Part shown: one piece after another, positions 17,907 through 26,025 of the stretch
Layout of the letters: the number at the start of each line of letters is the position of its first letter
Position numbering within the stretch: the first letter of the stretch is position 1
From: Novosphingobium barchaimii LL02
GTDB taxonomy: Bacteria; Pseudomonadota; Alphaproteobacteria; Sphingomonadales; Sphingomonadaceae
Assembly (NCBI RefSeq): GCF_001046635.1
Contig: NZ_KQ130456.1
Location: forward strand, 4,589-68,588
Length of the DNA: 64,000 nucleotides
Direction of reading: 5' to 3'
Program-made: the position numbers and the translations under genes
Notes under the pieces: generated by a model
The model's input: only the letters and a program-made list of their open reading frames with translations
What the model was told of the DNA's origin: nothing
The model's database searches: none

Positions 17907-18404
17907 TCACTGGATCGTGCTGCCTTTCCTCGCGGCCAGCGTGGTTGCAGCATCCACCAGGTCCTTCATCTCTTTCATCCAGTGATCTATGGAATCGTAG
18001 GGACGATCGCGGGCTTCGACCTTCCCGTCCGGGAACAAGACAGCGTTATCTGCTTCCATGAAGGCAAAGTGTTCGTCCAGGACAACCGGCTCCAGAGCGC
18101 CATGAACCGAAGTTCGCCACGCAAGGATATTGCGCTGTTCCATCCAAGGACCAGGGTCGGATGTGCCGGGAAAGTAGCAGAAGGCCACGAGCGCATGGCC
18201 GTCAGCAACAGGGATGAGCTGTGACTGAAGCTTGAGGATCTGATCGATCACCGCGTCTTCGACTTCGATCGTCTTCCCGCTCTTCATGGCCACGACAGCC
18301 GAATGATGCTCACCTGAGGATCGCGAGACCCACCCACGCTCCATTCGCTCGATATCGGCAACGGGAAGCAGCCCATCCGGACCGCCGGTGTCGAAGAATG
18401 CCAT
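17907..18404 (-). CDS. Hypothetical protein
   Basis: The 165-residue protein is not recognised. It begins MAFFDTGGPDGLLPVADIER and has an acidic central part and a KEMKDLVDAATTLAARKG helix at the end. It has no signal peptide or membrane segment and should be cytoplasmic. Codon usage looks coding. ATG 18404 is the first plausible start, but no strong ribosome binding site is visible. It lies downstream of hipA on the same strand, 126 bp away. Confidence 0.5.
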   Translation of the reverse strand: MAFFDTGGPDGLLPVADIERMERGWVSRSSGEHHSAVVAMKSGKTIEVEDAVIDQILKLQSQLIPVADGHALVAFCYFPGTSDPGPWMEQRNILAWRTSVHGALEPVVLDEHFAFMEADNAVLFPDGKVEARDRPYDSIDHWMKEMKDLVDAATTLAARKGSTIQ

Positions 18405-18529
18405 ATGATACTTACGCTTTCGAGTTGGATCGTGGTTCGACGCCGCCGAGTTCCACGAATGCCTCGGCATATCGGCTCAGCAGGCCCGGGGCCAACCGAT
18501 TGCCCAGGCAGCCTCACTGCATACCGCTA

Positions 18530-19864
18530 TCATTCACCAAGATCTGCCATGGAACTGGCCAGTCGCGGCAATCGCGCTGTCAATGCAGCTGAGATGCTTT
18601 CGTGCACCCCGGCGGAAAAGTCTTCGGGCATGACCGACAATGCCTTTTCCGGGGCATTGCCCGCAATATCCAGAAGCTCCGTGATACTGTCGGACATCAG
18701 TTTCGCACTGAGGCCTGCAGCTTTGCCACTCTGCACAAAATGTCGCCCCATTATTTCCAACATCCGGTAATGGCGGCTCTTGCCCGCCGACATTGCGATG
18801 CGGAACTGATTTTGGGCGATCTGGCCCTTATCGAACGTTGGCTGGGCCGACAGGACGTCATAGAATGGCGTCGATCGGAACCCGCCTCCCGGCTCGAGGA
18901 AAATGCTGAAATTCTTTGCGTGCCCGTCCGTCGCGCCCATGAGCCAGAACAGTATCTGACTCTTGAAGAAGGCGGCCTGGTCGCTTTGCGGATCATTGGT
19001 ACCCCGGAGCAATTCGAGGATCTGCCGCATGCCTGGCCCACCATCGCTCTGGTATTTGCGCGTTGGTGGAATTCCGATCGCCTGACAGCAATCTTCCTGA
19101 GGGAGGCGCAGAATGCGGCTACCATCGCGCCAGCGCCGATCAAACCGCTCTACGACGAGGACGCGCCGTTGCCCAAATGTCATTATCTCGGTCGACGCCA
19201 CTTTCAGCCCGAAGGCTTCCATCAGCTTCAGACAATAGTGCTCGTTGTCAACGCTGTCGGACATGTCGATCATGCCCTCAGACGTCGGAATCTGGCCGAG
19301 CTGCGGTTTGAGGATATGTGTGGTCGGAGTGGTGCCTAGCGGTCGACACCAGCGCCCATCCCTCAGCAGCAGCGCGGTCTTCTCCTGCGCGCCTGCCACC
19401 GATATCCGGAATTCCTGTTCACGGTCGACGCCCAGAGGAGCGCTGGCGAGGTCCGCCAGCATGGCCTCTATCTCCGCATCGCTGATGTCCTGGGCCTCAA
19501 TTGGTCTAGCCGTATCCAGATCCGCTCCCTCGGGAATGAACTGCATCGCGCCGACGCAGTCGCGTCCAATTGCCTGCAGCAAGCTGTAATAGTCTGTACC
19601 TTGCGCCCCCATCCGCTCTGCAACACGCCTTCGCACGGCATCGCGATCCGGCAGGAGATTATCGAAGACGGCGGCGACCTCTGCGCCGCGGTATGCATCC
19701 AGGCGCAGCGGCAGGGACATCGATACCGCGAACCGGTGCTCCCATTGAAGCCATTCTGCTACGTAATGAAAGGAGGTCGCACCATTGGCGGCCTTTTCAA
19801 GACGGCCGACAAGACGCCCGTTGATCAGGACATCTAGAGGAGCATGGCTTTTCTTGCGCGCCAT
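18530..19864 (-). CDS. hipA: HipA-family serine/threonine kinase toxin
   Basis: The 444-residue protein has the HipA N-terminal subdomain (LDVLINGRLVGRLEKA), the loop with the autophosphorylation site (ISVAGAQEKTALL, like Ser150 in E. coli HipA) and the kinase core GATDGHAKNFSIFL followed by PFYDVLS in the metal-binding position. E. coli HipA phosphorylates glutamyl-tRNA synthetase and causes persistence. All key residues are present. The gene follows hipB with a 3-bp gap. Confidence 0.9.
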   Translation of the reverse strand: MARKKSHAPLDVLINGRLVGRLEKAANGATSFHYVAEWLQWEHRFAVSMSLPLRLDAYRGAEVAAVFDNLLPDRDAVRRRVAERMGAQGTDYYSLLQAIGRDCVGAMQFIPEGADLDTARPIEAQDISDAEIEAMLADLASAPLGVDREQEFRISVAGAQEKTALLLRDGRWCRPLGTTPTTHILKPQLGQIPTSEGMIDMSDSVDNEHYCLKLMEAFGLKVASTEIMTFGQRRVLVVERFDRRWRDGSRILRLPQEDCCQAIGIPPTRKYQSDGGPGMRQILELLRGTNDPQSDQAAFFKSQILFWLMGATDGHAKNFSIFLEPGGGFRSTPFYDVLSAQPTFDKGQIAQNQFRIAMSAGKSRHYRMLEIMGRHFVQSGKAAGLSAKLMSDSITELLDIAGNAPEKALSVMPEDFSAGVHESISAALTARLPRLASSMADLGE

Positions 19865-19867
19865 AGC

Positions 19868-20116
19868 CTAGAAAATATCCTCGATCGATTTGCCAACCTT
19901 ACGGCGCGGTACGATCTGCATATCCAGATCCAGAGCAGCTATGATCCCTAAAAGCGTCTCGAGCTTCACTCCCTCACTTCCGTTTTCGATGGCAGAAATC
20001 GTCTTTTGATGCGTCCCAACTTTGCTCGCAAGGTCTGTCTGGCTCATGGATCGACGCCGTCGCTCCGTCTGAAGCAGAGCGCCTAGTTGGCTGGCAAGCC
20101 GTACCACTTGTTCCAT
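19868..20116 (-). CDS. hipB: HipB antitoxin, XRE helix-turn-helix
   Basis: The 82-residue protein has an XRE HTH (QLGALLQTERRRRSMSQTDL, KVGTHQKTISAIENG) and the HipB end VKLETLLGIIAALDLDMQIV. HipB binds HipA and represses the operon. ATG 20116 is preferred over GTG 20122 because GGAG lies 8 bases before it. Four operator-like palindromes lie directly upstream. Confidence 0.88.
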   Translation of the reverse strand: MEQVVRLASQLGALLQTERRRRSMSQTDLASKVGTHQKTISAIENGSEGVKLETLLGIIAALDLDMQIVPRRKVGKSIEDIF

Positions 20117-20131
20117 GAGCACTGCTCCACC

Positions 20132-20230
20132 TATAACCCAAAAGGTATATTCATTATATATACCCTACAAGGTATTATCAAGAGATATACCCTGTAGGGA
20201 TTAAGTTCCAGATATACCCCTTAGGTTATG
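20132..20230 (-). promoter_or_regulatory. Four phased HipB operators
   Basis: Four imperfect palindromes of the form ATAACCC/ATACCC...AGGTAT are centred at about 20141, 20167.5, 20194.5 and 20221, each about 27 bp apart. Examples are TATACCCTACAAGGTAT and TATACCCTGTAGGGAT. The stretch is AT-rich and holds the hipBA promoter. E. coli hipBA also has four operators; here the sequence differs. Confidence 0.8.
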
Positions 20231-20253
20231 ATTTTCCAAATCACTCCGTCATG

Positions 20254-20390
20254 TCAGGCCGCGTCTGGACGGTTCCGCGTTGCAAAGTTGGGCTTGAGGA
20301 TATTAGCTTCATCACGAAGACGTTCCAGCTCGTCAGACCAAAACTGCATCAAAGCGACCCGCTCGCTCCAATATTCACCGCGAGTATTCG
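20254..20390 (-). pseudogene. C-terminal remnant of a second tyrosine integrase
   Basis: The minus-strand frame reads TRGEYWSERVALMQFWSDEL and then ERLRDEAN. This is the tail that follows the catalytic tyrosine in P4-type integrases (compare YNRGLYWGERTAMHQWWSDY in the split integrase at 22466). Nothing of the catalytic core remains. It is fused at its 5' side to the end of the excalibur-domain gene and marks an older integration event. Confidence 0.6.
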
Positions 20391-20692
20391 CAAGCCCGGC
20401 CATCGTTGTCGCGGTCGAGTCGGGCACGATACCCGGGATCTCCCCGTCGCAACGCCGCGGCGCCGGCTGCCCGGGCAACAGCGCAGTCCGGGTAATAGGT
20501 TTCACCCGCCAGTGCTCGCTGCGGGCGCGAGGAAGGAGCCGGGCCGCGGCCTCCACTGCCTCGATGGCAGTGATAGTCGCCGGTCTTGCGGTTGTTATGA
20601 CAGCCTGCCGCATCGAGGCCGCCCGGATGGGCGTCGGCCGCGAACGGCGCCAGCACACAGACCAGCGCCGATGAACCCCCCCTGATCCTCAT
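20375..20692 (-). CDS. YHYH/excalibur-domain exported protein
   Basis: The 105-residue protein starts with a weak signal peptide (ALVCVLAPFAADA) followed by HPGGLDAAGCHNNRKTGDYH, a metal-binding His/Cys pattern, and ends with an excalibur calcium-binding motif (YYPDCAVARAAGAAALRRG, LDRDNDGRACE). The last three codons come from the integrase remnant behind it. Such proteins are exported and may bind Ca or Zn. The first residues (MRIRGGS) are unusual for a signal peptide, so the 5' end may be rearranged. Confidence 0.7.
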   Translation of the reverse strand: MRIRGGSSALVCVLAPFAADAHPGGLDAAGCHNNRKTGDYHCHRGSGGRGPAPSSRPQRALAGETYYPDCAVARAAGAAALRRGDPGYRARLDRDNDGRACEYSR

Positions 20693-21190
20693 TGCCCCAA
20701 ACTGCGATGAACGATCTGCAATGTCGAGCTGAGAAGCCGCTGATGTGAGTGCGATTCAAATGGCCACGGATCCGTGATGAAAGCCGCTTCGCCGCAAACA
20801 AGCAGGCAGCCGATCCAGAATGACCTCATGACGCAGCGCGCATTGAAGCGCTGGAAGATGAAGCACTCCATTTGCGCCTCGAATTAAACGACGCCCGCGA
20901 AGCGATGGGATTCTCGGCCAGTCAAGCGCAGCGACCAGCGACTGGTTGGTCAGCGCAAGGCGGGAACGAAACCAGCGCAGCGCTGTTCCTGTATCGAACG
21001 CCCTGCAAAGGGCTGGAATCTGAAGGTCCCGCTTCCCCACCCCCTCCGTGGGACCGCCACTCATCAAGGGCCGCTTCTTTTGAAGTTGCCCTTTTTTCGT
21101 CGATACCACTGGTCGCACGAATCCGTTGCTGCCGCCAGACCACCGCCCTCTACAGAACTAGCTGTCTGGTCGTGAACCCGTAAATGGGAC
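20693..21190. other. Intergenic region, about 500 bp
   Basis: No gene is supported on either strand. The region lies between the excalibur gene and the tRNA-Leu-like remnant and probably consists of element debris. Confidence 0.35.
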
Positions 21191-21276
21191 GCCAGCGGCA
21201 GGGGATCGAACCCGCACCTAAGCCTCAAGGCTCAGGATCACTGTGGTGATACGTCTACCAATTCCGTCACGCTGGC
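21191..21276 (-). pseudogene. tRNA-Leu-like remnant with abnormal arms
   Basis: Read on the minus strand, the 86-nt stretch has a perfect 7-bp acceptor stem (GCCAGCG/CGCTGGC), a Leu-type D arm (GGAATTGGTAGAC) and a long variable stem with a TTGA loop. The anticodon arm pairs only as ATCAC/GTGAT around a 4-nt CACA loop, with no room for a 7-nt loop. The T stem pairs only if the T loop has eight bases. The discriminator is G and CCA does not follow directly. It is therefore likely a decayed tRNA-Leu gene, perhaps an old attachment site. Confidence 0.5.
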
Positions 21277-21355
21277 CCCGGCGGTTTAACGCGAAGTTGG
21301 GCATGCGGCTACCAAACTCCCTTCCTTGGCGGTTGGGAGCTGATTCAGGTTCGGC

Positions 21356-21690
21356 ATGAGCCGATATGATTTGACCGACTTCGAATGGCGGGTGGTTGAG
21401 CCAATGCTACCTAATAAGCCGTGAGGCGTGCCCCGCGTTGATGATCGCCGCGTGCTGAACGGCATTTTTTGGGCGCTTCGGTCCGGTGCGCCCTGGCGCA
21501 ACCTGCCTCAACGATATGGTCCGCGCACCACCTGCTACAATCGCTTCACTCGATGGCGAAAGGCGGGCTCACGACTAAAATCCACGCGCTGGTCGGTGGG
21601 CAAGGCCTCCCGATCCGGTTGCGCCTGACCGCCGGGCAAAGCCATGATGGTCAAGCGGCAAAGGCCACGAAACGACAGATAGCGAAGCTG
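21356..21690 (+). pseudogene. IS5-family transposase, degenerate
   Basis: The frame begins MSRYDLTDFEWRVVEPMLP and would continue into VPRVDDRRVLNGIFWALRSG, but a TGA sits where related transposases have an Arg codon (after NKP). After the RFTRWRKAG region the middle of the gene is missing, and the sequence resumes at LTTKIHALVGGQGLPIRLRL. A nonsense mutation and an internal deletion make it inactive. Ends and target duplication were not found. Confidence 0.8.
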
Positions 21691-21779
21691 ACGATTCAGC
21701 CAGCCGCAAATGAGAACAGCGGGCAATGTGCGTACGTGGGTGACTCTGCGGGGCAGATATCAGATACGAACCATAACCC

Positions 21780-22142
21780 TCAGCCGATCTGCGTCGGCGC
21801 AGTACCGTAATAGCTCGATACACGATCCGCGTAGGCTTGATTGAACTCGGGAGCGTTGTTTGCCCAACTGGGGCCGCCTTCAAGCACTCGGCGGTCAATC
21901 GTGACAATGTAATCGTCCCCGGCCGCATCATAGGCCAGCACGTCGAAGGGTACGGGGTAGAAGCTCTTGTTGAACCCCAGGAAGCCTCCTAGGCTCAGAA
22001 CCGCGAACGTCGATTGCCCTGAACGCTTGTCGACCATGAACGCCTTGATGTGACCAAGGTTATCGCCGTCGCGCGAACGCACCTTCAGCCCTGAAGTATC
22101 CGCTTCAACGAGGGTCGGCGTTGCTGCTGATACTTCTGTCAT
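21780..22142 (-). CDS. PRC-barrel domain protein
   Basis: The 120-residue protein has the PRC-barrel pattern: SGLKVRSRDGDNLGHIKAFM, then STFAVLSLGGFLGFNKSFYPVP. PRC-barrel proteins occur in RNA processing factors, in photosynthetic reaction centres and as stress-related cytoplasmic proteins. It is a single-domain protein without a signal peptide. AAGGAG lies 5 bases before the ATG. Confidence 0.8.
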   Translation of the reverse strand: MTEVSAATPTLVEADTSGLKVRSRDGDNLGHIKAFMVDKRSGQSTFAVLSLGGFLGFNKSFYPVPFDVLAYDAAGDDYIVTIDRRVLEGGPSWANNAPEFNQAYADRVSSYYGTAPTQIG

Positions 22143-22465
22143 CGATAGCTCCTTGTGGCCGTGCTTCCGCTGGCAATGCGGTAAAGGTCAGGTATACGCC
22201 GTCCCACGAACAAGGACGGCGTGGGTTTAACACCTAACGCCTCACACCGTTCCGCGAGCATCGCGCGAGGCGTTCGAATGAAAAGCAATGCTGCCGAGCG
22301 AGCTTCCGCCGCGCTGCGATGAGATCGCGGCCAAGCGCATGCCCTCACGTTACTTGACGTGTTGCGCCGCTTTTGTTGCTGGCGCTACGCTCGCTTCCGC
22401 CGATCAATCCTCGACGAAGAAAGGCTACCGCGTTAACCTAGCTGGCACCGGATCAGATCCAAGGT
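22143..22465. other. Intergenic region, 323 bp
   Basis: It lies between the PRC-barrel gene and the integrase 3' end. No gene, tRNA or repeat was recognised. Confidence 0.35.
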
Positions 22466-22949
22466 TTATGCACGACGTAAGTCATATGCGTGCCCAGTCA
22501 ACGGCTCGACTTCAACCCCTTCGCGAAGCTGATCAAGATAGTCACTCCACCATTGATGCATGGCGGTTCGCTCGCCCCAGTAGAGCCCGCGATTGTAGAT
22601 TCCCCGGATCGCATTGGTGTCCATATGGGCAAGCGAGCGCTCGATCGCATCCGGGCTCCACCGCCCGCTTTCGTTGAGCAATGTCGAGGCGGTAGTTCGG
22701 AGGCCATGCGCGGTGACTTCGTTCGGGCCATAGCCCATGCGGCGGAATGCATTGTTGACGGTGTTCTCGCTCATTGTCCGGCGCGATGTATGAAACGCCG
22801 GGAATACGTTTCCGGTCGCTCCCGTCAAACTCTGCAATTCACGCAGATAGCCTATCACTTGGCGCGAAAGCGGCACCCGGTGTGGAAGTCGCATTTTCAT
22901 TCGTTCCGCAGGAACCGTCCACACTGCGTGCTCGAGATTGAACTCCGAC
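22466..22949 (-). pseudogene. int: Tyrosine integrase, C-terminal half (cut by IS66)
   Basis: The frame resumes at SEFNLEHAVWTVP directly after the IS66 left end. It contains the catalytic core: AHGLRTTASTLLNESG (H-x-x-R box), LAHMDTNAIRGIYNRG with the catalytic tyrosine, and the tail YWGERTAMHQWWSDYLDQL. Joined to the N-terminal half at 26018-26773 it gives an integrase of about 410 residues, the usual P4-type length. The first residues before SEF are read from the IS end. Confidence 0.9.
22942..22949. repeat. 8-bp target duplication of IS66, left copy
   Basis: ACTCCGAC here is repeated exactly at 26018-26025 on the other side of the element. Eight bp is the duplication length known for IS66. 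Confidence 0.95.
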
Positions 22950-22995
22950 GTAACCGCTGATCCTGTCCCACGCATTGGTGGTGGCGGGATTTATA

Positions 22996-23577
22996 TCAGG
23001 CTGCTGGCGTCATGCGCGCGAAGGCGCACTGGTCATTGATCAGCGAGATGATTTGCGGGACCATGCGCCACGTATCGACTAGTGCCAGATTGGCGCTCGG
23101 ATCACCCAGTTGTTCGATCCATGACGGGCCACCTGTAATGGTGCTGTGGCCAAGCAGTGCCGCGAGCGGGTAGCCGAACTGCGGGTCGGCGATGAAGGGC
23201 TTCCACGCCTCCATGTCGAGATGCATGGCTGTGAAGAACCCGTTGGCGAAGTCCTCGAGCAGTACCTCGCCTTCCTCGGTGCGCATGTAGATCGGCGCGT
23301 ACGCCTCGGGCTTCTCGGCAAGCTCGATGCAGATGCGGTTATACCGCTTGAGGATCGTTCGGCGCGCAGGCGCCGAGCGCGCGTTGAGAGCGTGCTCGCG
23401 CAGGATGCTCTTAATCCATACGTCGGGGTCAATGACGCTGGGGCCTGCGGCGACTGCGGCCAGGAAGCCGTCGATCGATGAGACGCCAGCTACGGGGGGA
23501 TCAAGCTCGTCGAGCCATATCTCGAGCTGTTCGAGCGAGAGGGTCCGGCCCTGCGATGTGCGAGGTTTGAAGTTCAT
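22996..23577 (-). CDS. UPF0149/YecA-like passenger gene of IS66
   Basis: The 193-residue protein shows the YecA/UPF0149 pattern: LEQLEIWLDELDPPVAGVSS, IDGFLAAVAAGPSVIDPDVW and a long helical C-terminal half (DFANGFFTAMHLDMEAWKPF). It lacks the C-terminal zinc-binding SEC-C motif often attached to such proteins. The ATG overlaps the tnpC stop (ATGA, 23574-23577), so it is translated with the transposase. It lies inside the IS ends. Its role in transposition is unknown. Confidence 0.75.
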   Translation of the reverse strand: MNFKPRTSQGRTLSLEQLEIWLDELDPPVAGVSSIDGFLAAVAAGPSVIDPDVWIKSILREHALNARSAPARRTILKRYNRICIELAEKPEAYAPIYMRTEEGEVLLEDFANGFFTAMHLDMEAWKPFIADPQFGYPLAALLGHSTITGGPSWIEQLGDPSANLALVDTWRMVPQIISLINDQCAFARMTPAA

Positions 23578-25133
23578 GCCGCCAGCGCTTTTACCGGTTC
23601 TGCCGCCGGCCGCCAGTTCCATGGGAGCAAGATGTCCAGTTCGTTGATCTTCACAGCGCCCGTGACGATACGCTCCAGCACGTCATTCAGCCAGGTGTAG
23701 GGATCCAGGCCCCCCAGGCGAGCCGTCTGGAGAAGCGATGCCATGACGGCCCAGGTCTGAGCTCCTTCCTCGCTACCAGCGAAGAGGCTGGACTTGCGGC
23801 CCTGGGCCACATTTCTCATGCCGCGCTCGACGGTGTTGGTATCGACCTCGATCCGGCCGTCTTCCAGGAACAGGGTTAGCCCCTTCCAGTGGTTGAGCGT
23901 GTAGCGCATCGCCTTGGCCAGGTCGGACTTGGGCGACAGACCTGGAAGCATGATGTCGATCTGCGCCTTGATCTTCGCCATGACGTCGGCGGTTTCGGCG
24001 AGACGAGCCTGGAGGCGCTGTGCGGCGGTGCCTTTGCGCACACGCGCCTCGATCGCGTAGACCTCACCGATCAGGGTAAGGATCGCCGCTGCCACCGGCG
24101 ATGGCGATTTGCGGAAGGCATCGACGAACTTGCGCCGGGCGTGGGCAAGACAGAAGGCGAGTGTGATCTTGCCTCGGCCCGGACCACCGCGCACAAGCGC
24201 CTTGTAGGCACCATAGCCGTCGACCTGGATAACGCCCTGGTAGCGGGCGAGTTGTTCGAACGCCTCGGCATGCCGCCGTCCGCGAGCATGGATATACACC
24301 ACTGCCGGATGGGCCGGGCCTGACCACGGTCCGTCATCACAAGCGTGCGCCCAGAACTGTGTCGTGCGGGTTCGTCTTCGCCCTTTCTCGAGGACCGGCA
24401 TGCGGGTCTCATCGCAGAAGATCCGGGACTGGCTGTGGATGTAGGCAAGCAGGCGATCATAGAGCGCCTTCACCCACCATGCGATCTTACGCATCCAGCG
24501 GCTCGGTAACGCCCGATCGAGGATGACGCCCTGGCCTGCGAGCATCTGCAACTGCCGATTGAGCGGGATCGACCAGGCGTAGCGCGCCGTCGCCATCCAG
24601 GCCAGCGTCGAGGTAGTGACCATCGAGCCTGGGATCGCGCGGCGCGGCGCCGGCGCTTGAACGACGCCCTCCCGGCATTCCCGGCAGGCGTAACGAGGGC
24701 GCACTGTGCGGATGACGCGAACGATGGCCGGCACCCAGTCGAGTGCCTCACTGGCATCTTCGCCGATCCTGTGGAGCTTGCCGGCGCAGCAGGGGCAATC
24801 CAGCGTGTCGGGATCAATCACGCGCTCCACGCGCTCGATATGGGCCGGCAGTGCCATCAGGCCGCGCTTGCGGCGTGGGCGACCGACGGCAGGCTTGTCT
24901 TCGGCGTCGCCATCGTCGTTGGCTGCGGTAGCCGGCGTGGTTACGAGGTCGCCGAGATCAAGGAGACCTTGATCACCCAGGATGACGCTGGCGCGTTCTG
25001 AACGGCTGCCGAAGGCCTGGTGGGCCATGCCTTTGAGCAGTGCGCGCAGTTGGGCGTTTTCTGCCTGCAGTTCACGCACCAGAGCCGCCATTTGCTCCAT
25101 ATCTTCAGGGAGATCGTCGGCTTGGGCGGGCAT
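23574..25133 (-). CDS. tnpC: IS66 transposase TnpC
   Basis: The 519-residue transposase has an N-terminal coiled coil (MEQMAALVRELQAENAQLRA) and a zinc-finger-like CPCCAGKLH segment near 110. The DDE core follows, with IFCDETRMPVLEKG, IQVDGYGAYKAL and DTNTVERGMRNVA. The C-terminal region ending NELDILLPWNW is the IS66 signature. It is intact. Confidence 0.93.
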   Translation of the reverse strand: MPAQADDLPEDMEQMAALVRELQAENAQLRALLKGMAHQAFGSRSERASVILGDQGLLDLGDLVTTPATAANDDGDAEDKPAVGRPRRKRGLMALPAHIERVERVIDPDTLDCPCCAGKLHRIGEDASEALDWVPAIVRVIRTVRPRYACRECREGVVQAPAPRRAIPGSMVTTSTLAWMATARYAWSIPLNRQLQMLAGQGVILDRALPSRWMRKIAWWVKALYDRLLAYIHSQSRIFCDETRMPVLEKGRRRTRTTQFWAHACDDGPWSGPAHPAVVYIHARGRRHAEAFEQLARYQGVIQVDGYGAYKALVRGGPGRGKITLAFCLAHARRKFVDAFRKSPSPVAAAILTLIGEVYAIEARVRKGTAAQRLQARLAETADVMAKIKAQIDIMLPGLSPKSDLAKAMRYTLNHWKGLTLFLEDGRIEVDTNTVERGMRNVAQGRKSSLFAGSEEGAQTWAVMASLLQTARLGGLDPYTWLNDVLERIVTGAVKINELDILLPWNWRPAAEPVKALAA

Positions 25134-25182
25134 GCCTGACTATACCACACCGACTCCTCGTCGCCACAGAAAACCGCAGATA

Positions 25183-25536
25183 TCAGCCAAAAATCAGGGG
25201 TCTGCGCACCTCGGGTGCGGGCAGTTTCTTCCAATCCAGACCCGACAGCAATGCCGTGCATTGCGGTCCGCTCAGGACCATCGTGCCGCCTTGCACGGCA
25301 GGCCAGTAAAACCTTCCTCGGTCGAGCCATTTCGTCGCCATAACCGCGCCTGACCCGTCATGACGGAGCAACTTCACCTTATCCGCGCCCTTGTTGCGGA
25401 ACACGAAGACATCGCCCGCGCAGGCATCATGCCCCAGCACGTGCGTCACCAGCCCCATCAATCGGTTAATCCCGGCTCTGAAGTCGACCGGCTGTGTCGC
25501 CACGAAGATCCGTACGCTTCCGTCGATCGGGATCAT
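25183..25536 (-). CDS. tnpB: IS66 accessory protein TnpB
   Basis: The 117-residue protein begins MIPIDGSVRIFVATQPVDFR and contains RAGINRLMGLVTHVLGHDAC and DVFVFRNKGADKVKLLRHDG, typical for the TnpB (Orf2) of IS66, which is required for transposition together with TnpA and TnpC. The ATG overlaps the tnpA stop by 4 bp. The frame is open upstream but not in use. Confidence 0.92.
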   Translation of the reverse strand: MIPIDGSVRIFVATQPVDFRAGINRLMGLVTHVLGHDACAGDVFVFRNKGADKVKLLRHDGSGAVMATKWLDRGRFYWPAVQGGTMVLSGPQCTALLSGLDWKKLPAPEVRRPLIFG

Positions 25537-25937
25537 TCCCGGATCGCCGCCAGTACCGCGCGCAGGTGGTCCATCTCGACCGCGCCCATGATCCGAACCG
25601 TCACGTCTCGTACCACCAACTCCAAGCCGCCAGGTTCGAGTTGCTTCTCCTGAGCCAGCGTGACGGGTACGAACCGCAATTCCTCGACGGCTCCTGCTGC
25701 TCGCGCTTGCCGACGCCAATAGTGCAAAAGGCCAAGGCCGACGCCGTTATCGCGGGCGACCTGCGCCACAGTCATTCCTGGCACAAAGCTCTCAGCCAGA
25801 ATGCGGTCGCGTACGTCATCCGGCCAACGCTCGTAGCGCCGACGTCCGGGCGGCAAACTGACGGTCAAACGCGCAGTTGTACTGTGCGACGCACACGTCA
25901 AACCGCCGTTTGACCCTGCATCAATTTCATCCGACAT
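25533..25937 (-). CDS. tnpA: IS66 accessory protein TnpA
   Basis: The 134-residue protein contains an HTH of the IS66 Orf1/IS3 OrfA type (RILAESFVPGMTVAQVARDN, GVGLGLLHYWRRQAR) and the C-terminal strand-helix LVVRDVTVRIMGAVEMDHLR. It is the first gene of the IS66 operon and is coupled to tnpB. Confidence 0.88.
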   Translation of the reverse strand: MSDEIDAGSNGGLTCASHSTTARLTVSLPPGRRRYERWPDDVRDRILAESFVPGMTVAQVARDNGVGLGLLHYWRRQARAAGAVEELRFVPVTLAQEKQLEPGGLELVVRDVTVRIMGAVEMDHLRAVLAAIRE

Positions 25938-26017
25938 TGCCCGATCTCCTCCTCGTCTCGGGCGAGCCTAACCATCAGCAAGCTCTCGGAATACGTGGGG
26001 CGGGTGCAGCGGTTACA

Positions 26018-26025
26018 CTCCGACC
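26018..26025. repeat. 8-bp target duplication of IS66, right copy
   Basis: ACTCCGAC, identical to 22942-22949, directly abuts the right inverted repeat. Confidence 0.95.

Larger units (their letters stand above)
22950..26017 (-). mobile_element. IS66-family element, complete, 3068 bp
   Basis: Both ends carry the inverted repeat GTAACCGCTG followed by imperfectly matched bases up to about 27 bp (C-x-CCCACG shared). The element is flanked by the 8-bp duplication ACTCCGAC. It contains tnpA, tnpB and tnpC in order on the minus strand plus a UPF0149-type passenger gene. Removing it and one duplication restores the integrase frame W-S-E-F-N-L-E. Confidence 0.95.

Noticed and set aside
22288-22348. 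Possible small gene between the PRC-barrel gene and the integrase
   Set aside because: Frames on both strands are short and inconsistent; no start signal.
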